From assembly GCA_016284305.1 (NCBI GenBank), contig JAEEON010000032.1, positions 1-64,000 of the forward strand: a stretch of DNA of 64,000 bases. Direction: 5' to 3'. The notes beneath the pieces are model-generated. The model did not search any database and was not told where the DNA came from. It saw only the letters and a program-made list of their open reading frames with translations. How positions within the stretch are numbered: position 1 is the first letter of the stretch; each line of letters starts with the position of its first letter. A program made the position numbers and the translations under genes. The DNA is from Bacteroidales bacterium. Its GTDB lineage: Bacteria > Bacteroidota > Bacteroidia > Bacteroidales > F082. Positions 59,035-64,000 of this stretch are shown here, in pieces.

Positions 59035-59042
59035 CAAAGTTA
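59035..59042 (-). promoter_or_regulatory. -7 box of the second cobalamin-riboswitch transcript
   Basis: The minus strand reads TAACTTTG (TANNTTTG). A TTG lies 22 bp upstream, longer than ideal, within the permease gene's last codons. The RNA would begin at the aptamer, uncoupling the DUF4465 gene from the export operon. Confidence 0.6.
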
Positions 59043-59052
59043 TGAAAAAAAA

Positions 59053-60273
59053 TCACTCGTACCTCAACGCATTGATAGGATCGGTGCGAGAAGCTTTCAA
59101 AGCCGGGAAGAAGCCGGCAATGAGACCGAGGATGGCGCAGCTGACGAAGGAGATGATCATCCACATGACGTTGACAACGAAGGGCAACGACATGGCCAAG
59201 GCAACCACATACGACAGCGCAAGACCTAACAATAGACCGATCACACCGCCGATCAAGCTAAGGATGATGCTTTCGGTGAGGAATTGCATCAGGATGGCGG
59301 CGTTTTTGGCGCCGATGGACATACGGAGGCCGATCTCTTTGGTGCGCTCGGTAACGGTGACATACATGATGTTCATGATGCCGATGACGCCCACCAACAA
59401 AGAAATCAAAGCAATGGCGATGAGCACGGTGGTGATCATGCTCGTCATCGAGGTCATCATCTCGAGCATCTCCTGCTGAGTCCGCACTTCGAAGTCGTTG
59501 GCAGCACCTTCCTGTATTTTATGGGCAACCCTTAGGATCTCTTCAATTTCTGACACCGCGGCCTCAGCCACGTCTTCCGATGCTGCCGAGCAAACGATTT
59601 GTTGGATGTAGTTGACGCCCAACATGCGTTTCTGCACTGTCGAATAAGGCATGATGACGAGGTCGTCCTGGTCCATGCCCATGCTGTTCTCGCCTCTTTC
59701 TTTTAAGGTGCCGATGACGCGGAAGGGCATGTTGCCGATACGTATGGTCTTGCCGATGGGATCCTCTCCATCGTCGAACAACTCTTCGACGATGGTCTGG
59801 CCAATCAATCCCACCTTGGCGTATTTCTTCACGTCCTCGTCGGTGAAGTTGACTCCAGTGGCGATTTCGTATTTGCGGATGTCGAGGTATTCGGGTGTCC
59901 CGCCATAGACGGTGCCGGACCAGTTTTTGGCACCGTTGACAAGTTGGCCAGCGCTGTTGACCACAGGGCTGACTTTGGTGATGTTTTTAGCACCTTTGGC
60001 GATCAAGTCACAGTCGCTGACTTTAAGTGACTGCACGTTCGTCGATCCCATGCTGATACCACCGCGGCGTTGGTTGGCACGCATTACCATGATAAGGTTG
60101 GTGCCCATGTCCGACAGCTGGTTGGCGGTGCTTTGCTTCAGCCCTTCACCAAGGTTGACCACCGCGATGACGGCGGCGATACCGATCACGATACCCAGCA
60201 TGGAGAGGGCAGACCTTGTCTTGTTGCGTAACAGGGCTTTGGCTGATATTCGTATGAGGTTGAGGATGTCCAT
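59053..60273 (-). CDS. MacB-like ABC transporter permease
   Basis: A 406-aa permease with four membrane spans: one at about 20-40 and three at about 275-395, around a large periplasmic MacB-type domain. N-terminal 'LLRNKTRSALSMLGIVIGIAAVIAVVNLGEG' and C-terminal 'TKEIGLRMSIGAKNAAILMQFLTESIILSL' are typical. MacB permeases couple periplasmic substrate capture to the adaptor and TolC without moving the substrate through the inner membrane. Here the ATPase is a separate gene upstream. It is the last gene of the four-gene export operon. Confidence 0.93.
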   Translation of the reverse strand: MDILNLIRISAKALLRNKTRSALSMLGIVIGIAAVIAVVNLGEGLKQSTANQLSDMGTNLIMVMRANQRRGGISMGSTNVQSLKVSDCDLIAKGAKNITKVSPVVNSAGQLVNGAKNWSGTVYGGTPEYLDIRKYEIATGVNFTDEDVKKYAKVGLIGQTIVEELFDDGEDPIGKTIRIGNMPFRVIGTLKERGENSMGMDQDDLVIMPYSTVQKRMLGVNYIQQIVCSAASEDVAEAAVSEIEEILRVAHKIQEGAANDFEVRTQQEMLEMMTSMTSMITTVLIAIALISLLVGVIGIMNIMYVTVTERTKEIGLRMSIGAKNAAILMQFLTESIILSLIGGVIGLLLGLALSYVVALAMSLPFVVNVMWMIISFVSCAILGLIAGFFPALKASRTDPINALRYE

Positions 60274-60278
60274 TTATT

Positions 60279-60306
60279 AAAGAAGTCAGAAGTAAGAAGA
60301 CAGAAG
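60279..60306. repeat. Degenerate AAGAAGT-type repeat
   Basis: Units GAAGTCAGAAGTAAGAAGACAGAAG fill the 39-bp gap between permease and ATPase genes; reverse-complement relatives of 2991-3010 and 21193-21217. Confidence 0.5.
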
Positions 60307-60312
60307 AAAGAA

Positions 60313-61065
60313 TCATTTATAATCGTTATCGATGGGGAGGGCGGCGAGGGCTTCGGTGGCAGACTTGGTGCTCACTGGCTCGTCACGGAGGATGTGGCCA
60401 TCGCGCAAGAAGATGGTGCGGCTGGTGAACACAGCGATGTCGGACTCGTGAGTGACGAAGGCGATGGTCTTGCCTTGCTCATGAAGGCTTTGGAACAGAC
60501 TCATGATCTCGTATGAGGTGCGGGTGTCGAGGTTTCCTGTGGCCTCATCGGCGAGAACGATGACGGGGTCATTGACCAAGGCACGGGCGATGGCTACACG
60601 TTGTTGCTGGCCACCGGAGAGTTGGTTCGGCATGTGGTCCATGCGGTCCTTGAGCCCGACAAGTTCCAGGGCATGTCGAGCCTTCTCGTGACGCTCACGA
60701 TGCGAGACGTCGGGGTTATAGACCAAGGGGAGCTCCACATTCTCCAAAGCGGAGGTGCGAGGCAGCAGGTTGTACGACTGAAACACGAAGCCGATCTTTC
60801 GGTTACGGATCTCCGAGAGCTCGTTTTTGGTGCGCTGTCTCACGGAGATGCCGTCGATGAAGTACTCGCCCGATGTGGGTTGGTCAAGGCATCCGAGAAT
60901 GTTGAGCAAGGTCGATTTGCCGCTGCCCGACGATCCCATGATGCTCACGAACTCACCTTCGCGGATTTCGAACGAAACGCCCTTGAGGGCATGTACCTCC
61001 TCGCTTCCCACGATGAAGGTTCGTTTGAGGTTTTCAACCTTGATGATGGATGTGCTGGTGTCCAT
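60313..61065 (-). CDS. ABC transporter ATPase (MacB/LolD type)
   Basis: A 250-aa ATP-binding subunit. Walker A '[23 protein letters not shown]' is near 42-50, the signature '[15 protein letters not shown]' near 145, Walker B '[12 protein letters not shown]' follows, and the switch His is in 'FVTHESDIA'. The '[12 protein letters not shown]' block is typical of the LolD/MacB/FtsE group. It energises the permease encoded 39 bp downstream. Encoded between the adaptor (12 bp) and the permease, it is part of a tripartite exporter; in E. coli MacB the two parts are fused. Confidence 0.95.
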   Translation of the reverse strand: MDTSTSIIKVENLKRTFIVGSEEVHALKGVSFEIREGEFVSIMGSSGSGKSTLLNILGCLDQPTSGEYFIDGISVRQRTKNELSEIRNRKIGFVFQSYNLLPRTSALENVELPLVYNPDVSHRERHEKARHALELVGLKDRMDHMPNQLSGGQQQRVAIARALVNDPVIVLADEATGNLDTRTSYEIMSLFQSLHEQGKTIAFVTHESDIAVFTSRTIFLRDGHILRDEPVSTKSATEALAALPIDNDYK

Positions 61066-61077
61066 GACGATCGTGCT

Positions 61078-62238
61078 TTATCTATTGTTTCTCCTACCTG
61101 GAGGGCTAGGCATGAACGGATTCTCGCCGGTCTTCTTTTGTTTTGTCTTGACGACATACTGTGCTGAAAGCACCACGGAGTCACCCTCGTGCAGTCCTTG
61201 CTCCACGATGCGATAGGCGCCGTCGGTCATACCAGTCTCTACCGTACAAGGTCTCATGTCGTTGCCTTTTTTGACCCAAACGGTGTTTTTCGATGCCGGT
61301 CCTTGGGATTTCTGTTCTTCGGGGGTGAAATTGAATGCTTCGGCAGGGACGGCCAGTCCGGTCTGCTCCTCGGTGACGATGGTCACGTTAGCGGTCATGC
61401 CGGGGAAGAGCTTCAAGTCGGGGTTGGGTGCGCTGATGATGACGGTGTATTTCACCACGTTGCTGGTGGTGGTGGGCTGCATCCTGATCTGGTTTACCGA
61501 GCCGCTGAAGGTCTCAGAGGTGTAGGCATCGACGGTGAAAGTGACCCGTTGACCGGCTTTGACCTGCCCGATGTCGGCCTCGTCAACGGCGGCTTCAACC
61601 TGCATCTTGGTCAAGTCGTTGGCCAAGGTGAACAAGGTGGGGGTGCTGAAGGAGGCTGCCACGGTCTGGCCAACTTCCACGGCACGGTCGAGCACTACCC
61701 CGTCGATGGGCGAATAGATTTCGGCATAGCTGAGATCAACCAAGGCCTGGTCGTAGGAGGCTTGGGCGTTTTTTTTGCTCATCTGTGCCTGGGTGTAAGA
61801 GTTTTGCGCCTCTTGATAGGCAGCCAGAGTGGCCGCGTTGGCTTCGTAGAGTTGTTTGGTGCGTTCATACGTTAGTTTAGCATAGTTGAGTTGGCTCTCA
61901 GCGGAGGTGAGACTCGCCTTGGCGCGACTCACACTCTGATTGAGCGTCAGTTTGTCCAACTCGGCCATCAACTGGCCTTTTTTTACTACGTCGTTGAAAT
62001 CGACATAAATCTTCTCCACCTTTCCGGAGACCTGCGTTCCGACCTCTACGGTCTCCACCGGTTCGATGGTTCCGGTGGCTGTGACAGTGTTTTCCACAGT
62101 GTATTCACTGACTACATGAGTGCGAATCACATACTCTTTCTGGGATGATTTAGTGGCTCGGACAATCCATAGGCAGATCAGCGCCACCACTAAGATTCCA
62201 ATCACCACCAACCATGTTATTCTCTTTCTCTTCTTCAT
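61078..62238 (-). CDS. MacA-like periplasmic adaptor (HlyD family)
   Basis: A 386-aa membrane-fusion protein with one N-terminal membrane span (about 8-27, 'ITWLVVIGILVVALICLWIV'). The lipoyl/barrel-sandwich halves are 'VEVGTQVSGKVEKIYVDFNDVVKKGQLMAELD' and 'AEIYSPIDGVVLDRAVEVGQTV', around a coiled coil (about 95-155, rich in A, Q, E, K). The beta-barrel domain has 'VEAAVDEADIGQVKAGQRVTFTVDAY'. It links the ABC permease to the TolC-like channel across the periplasm. Second gene of the export operon, with spacings of 27 and 12 bp. Confidence 0.93.
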   Translation of the reverse strand: MKKRKRITWLVVIGILVVALICLWIVRATKSSQKEYVIRTHVVSEYTVENTVTATGTIEPVETVEVGTQVSGKVEKIYVDFNDVVKKGQLMAELDKLTLNQSVSRAKASLTSAESQLNYAKLTYERTKQLYEANAATLAAYQEAQNSYTQAQMSKKNAQASYDQALVDLSYAEIYSPIDGVVLDRAVEVGQTVAASFSTPTLFTLANDLTKMQVEAAVDEADIGQVKAGQRVTFTVDAYTSETFSGSVNQIRMQPTTTSNVVKYTVIISAPNPDLKLFPGMTANVTIVTEEQTGLAVPAEAFNFTPEEQKSQGPASKNTVWVKKGNDMRPCTVETGMTDGAYRIVEQGLHEGDSVVLSAQYVVKTKQKKTGENPFMPSPPGRRNNR

Positions 62239-62252
62239 TGTTATGATTGTTT

Positions 62253-62275
62253 TTCAATTTTCAATTCACAATTCT
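62253..62275. repeat. TTCAATT-type repeat at the tolC-like gene end
   Basis: TTCAATTTTCAATTCACAATTC, overlapping the last codons and stop of the TolC-like gene (EL-stop). Confidence 0.5.
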
Positions 62276-63561
62276 ACTTTCTTTCCCATATAGATATCAA
62301 GGATCTTACGCTGCATCAGCAGGCTGTATTTGTTTTGGATATAGGAATTTAGCGTGTTCAGATAGTTGTTTTGTTGTTGGAGCAGCTCTACCGTGGTGAT
62401 GGTGCCGTATTGGTACTGCATTTTATAGGCATTAAAGCTTTTGCTGTAGGCGTTTTCCCTGACTTTCGACACCTCGTAGGCGTTGTAGGCAGAGATCACG
62501 TTGCGATAGGCCTGTACCACGGTTTGCCTGACGGAGAGGATTGTTTGGTCATGGTCGAGCTGAGCTTGCTCAAGGGAGATCTGGCTCTTCTTCACGTTGG
62601 CTTTGGTGGCGCCGCGGCTATAGATGGGGATGCTTATGGAGACTCCCGCTGATTCGGTGGGCTTGTTGATCCAGGAATTCATGCCGTTCCCATCGAACGA
62701 AAAGATGCCGGTGCCTATGCTTGCGTTGGCCGATACCGAGGGGAGGTAGTTGCCTTTGGCCATCTTCACGCTTTTCTCCGCAAGTTGGATGTCGTAATCG
62801 CTAATCCTTAAGTCGGGCATATAGTCGAGTGCCAGCGCGATGGCCTCTTCCTCTGTTGGGAGCGTGGCCTTCAGCAATTCCAGGTTCTCGGTGTCGGGAG
62901 TGACGAGCCCCAACTCATCGGTGGGGTTCATGGAGAGCAGCACCTTTAGGTCGAGGAGGCCGTTCTCGATGTTGATTCGGGTATCCACCACGTTGTTGGA
63001 ATCGCTGTAATATTGGGCCTCCAAAAGCAGTAAGTCGCTTTCGAGGATGGAGCCCGCTTTATAACGTGCCTGTCCTTGTTTCAGCTGCTCGCCGCTTGTC
63101 TTCAATACTTCGGCCTGGTATTTCAACAGCTCTTGGTTGCCAAGCACGGAGAGAAAGCCTTGCAGTATCTGGGTGGCAAGTTGGTTGTCATAGCGTTCCA
63201 GTTGCACATCGTTACGTTCCATGCTGAGGCGGTTCTGCTCGATGGTATTGTTGATGTTTCCTCCTTGATAGATGGTTATCGAGGAGCCTAAGCTGAGGTT
63301 GCCCGAAGAGGACCAGCCGTTGGCGTTGTTGGTGATGTTCTGTCCCGCCGAGGCGCTCAGGCTGGGAAGTCGTTGTTGCTTCGACTGCTCGTAGGTGACC
63401 TCGAGGCTCTCTTTGGAGAGTTCCATCGACTTACGCTCGTTACTGTTGGCGACAGCGAAACGGAGACAGTCCTCCAAACTGAATAGGTAGGAACTGTTCT
63501 CTTGCGCCATGGCCGAACAAGCAATCAGCAGGGTTACTAAGGTGAAAATGATGCGCTTCAT
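62266..63561 (-). CDS. TolC-family outer-membrane channel
   Basis: A 431-aa outer-membrane efflux protein; signal peptide 1-19 ('...ACSAMAQ'). The duplicated helical repeats of TolC are visible: 'NERKSMELSKESLEVTYEQSKQQRLPSLSASAGQNI' in the first half and 'DIQLAEKSVKMAKGNYLPSVSANASIG' in the second. Long coiled helices end with 'TTVELLQQQNNYLNTLNSYIQNKYSLLMQRKILDIYMGK'. It forms the exit duct of the tripartite pump and is the first gene of the operon. Confidence 0.94.
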   Translation of the reverse strand: MKRIIFTLVTLLIACSAMAQENSSYLFSLEDCLRFAVANSNERKSMELSKESLEVTYEQSKQQRLPSLSASAGQNITNNANGWSSSGNLSLGSSITIYQGGNINNTIEQNRLSMERNDVQLERYDNQLATQILQGFLSVLGNQELLKYQAEVLKTSGEQLKQGQARYKAGSILESDLLLLEAQYYSDSNNVVDTRINIENGLLDLKVLLSMNPTDELGLVTPDTENLELLKATLPTEEEAIALALDYMPDLRISDYDIQLAEKSVKMAKGNYLPSVSANASIGTGIFSFDGNGMNSWINKPTESAGVSISIPIYSRGATKANVKKSQISLEQAQLDHDQTILSVRQTVVQAYRNVISAYNAYEVSKVRENAYSKSFNAYKMQYQYGTITTVELLQQQNNYLNTLNSYIQNKYSLLMQRKILDIYMGKKVEL

Positions 63562-63654
63562 GAATGCATGATTTGAAAAAACACAAGCAAAGAAAAGGAA
63601 AAAAACGTTTTGTAACTGCCACTTTGGTGTGAAGCGGGAAAAATCGGGGTTGAA

Positions 63655-63846
63655 TCAGTGTTTAGCTCCGTTTGGACAATGACGGCAAGCTTCTCCGCCA
63701 CGGCCTCCGCAAAGACAATTCACCGATCCTTCGTTCTCACACCGACGCTCGAACTTGCCGTCCTTTTTGACAAACATTTTGATTCCGATGGCCGCAAAGG
63801 AAATCGCGATAATCAATAGGGAGATCAACAGAATAATTCCAAACAT
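63655..63846 (-). CDS. Small Cys-rich membrane protein
   Basis: A 63-aa protein: membrane helix at residues about 3-22 ('GIILLISLLIIAISFAAIGI'), then a soluble tail with five Cys: 'RRCENEGSVNCLCGGRGGEACRHCPNG'. The pattern C-x6-C-x-C-x7-C-x2-C could bind a metal or form disulfides. Related short proteins occur in Bacteroidota but I do not know their role. The start at 63846 is preferred to 63939, as the -7 box TATTTTTG (63870-63863) lies between the two. Confidence 0.65.
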   Translation of the reverse strand: MFGIILLISLLIIAISFAAIGIKMFVKKDGKFERRCENEGSVNCLCGGRGGEACRHCPNGAKH

Positions 63847-63859
63847 TGTGCGTTTTTTT

Positions 63860-63890
63860 TTGCAAAAATAAAAAAGAATCCGTACGTTTG
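63860..63890 (+). promoter_or_regulatory. Plus-strand promoter at the right edge
   Basis: TTG (63860-63862), a 20-bp spacer and TACGTTTG (63883-63890), upstream of the ATG at 63976 with a leader of about 80 nt. A minus-strand -7 (TATTTTTG) overlaps it for the small Cys-rich gene. Confidence 0.6.
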
Positions 63891-63975
63891 CATTCAGTTT
63901 TTGAAGACAAGAGTTTGAATTTTTAAAGTAAAATATCACTAAGTATCAATTTAAACTATTAAAAATCAAGTAACT

Positions 63976-64000
63976 ATGAAGATTGGTAACAAATTCTTCG
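63976..64000 (+). CDS. Start of an unidentified gene, cut by the window edge
   Basis: ATG at 63976 opens a frame reading MKIGNKFF to the edge. An upstream promoter (63860-63890) supports a real gene. Eight codons are too few to name it. Confidence 0.4.

Noticed and set aside
59053-63561. Export operon as part of the cobalamin-controlled unit
   Set aside because: The riboswitch lies downstream of all four genes, with its own -7 box, so it cannot control them.

Overview
The window is a compact, gene-dense stretch of chromosome from a member of the Bacteroidota, most probably an uncultured gut- or rumen-type Bacteroidales. Evidence: several secreted proteins end in type IX secretion (T9SS) sorting domains; promoters have the Bacteroidota form TTG-N17-20-TANNTTTG; outer-membrane genes include LptD, DUF5686, Omp85-like and PorT-like barrels; and short heptad/decad direct repeats are scattered at gene ends. 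No phage, transposase, integrase or CRISPR was seen.

Layout. 1-6.8 kb (minus): a truncated ABC exporter, glnS, a secreted C69 peptidase, ribF and asd. 6.9-12 kb: a lamin-tail-domain secreted protein, a PPP phosphatase, gpmA and a lipoprotein. 12.1-20 kb (minus): lspA with a DksA/TraR-type protein, ileS and a secreted M6 metalloprotease. 20-24 kb (minus): an acyl-CoA dehydrogenase / biotin carboxylase-BCCP / methylglutaconyl-CoA hydratase-like cluster. 24-30.7 kb: small envelope proteins, queG, an MltF-like transglycosylase, an acyltransferase and an Omp85-like barrel. 30.7-33.2 kb: tRNA-Pro(CGG), a zeta-toxin-like kinase with a small overlapping partner, and a GH29 fucosidase. 33-39.8 kb: leuS with an unusual inserted nuclease-like domain, a histidine kinase, a sugar-isomerase-like protein and a T9SS-tagged thioredoxin. 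39.8-48 kb: lptD, an N-acetylmuramoyl-L-alanine amidase, ridA, ftsB-like, DUF5686 and apbE. 48-59 kb (minus): two very large T9SS cargo proteins, each preceded by a cobalamin riboswitch, separated by a YidE/AspT-type transporter and tRNA-Lys(CTT). 59-63.6 kb (minus): a TolC / MacA-like adaptor / ABC ATPase / permease export operon. The right edge holds a small Cys-rich membrane protein and the first codons of an unidentified plus-strand gene.

The most interesting part is 48-59 kb. The two cobalamin riboswitches are recognisable by B12 box, conserved GGGAA element and closing P1 helix. Each controls a large secreted, probably surface-anchored protein rather than a known BtuB/BtuF-type transporter. 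One of them (1067 aa) has a DUF4465 domain inside a beta-helix/Ig-like T9SS protein, which fits a B12-responsive surface corrinoid-binding role. The other (1909 aa) is an FN3/cleaved-adhesin protein with no obvious link to B12 apart from its riboswitch. The second notable item is leuS, whose product carries about 118 extra residues resembling a DUF559 (PD-(D/E)XK-type) domain just before the KMSKS region. A third theme is a set of short repeats that have entered coding sequence in frame (asd, the biotin carboxylase, the 1909-aa protein, the isomerase-like protein) and often form the last codons of genes.
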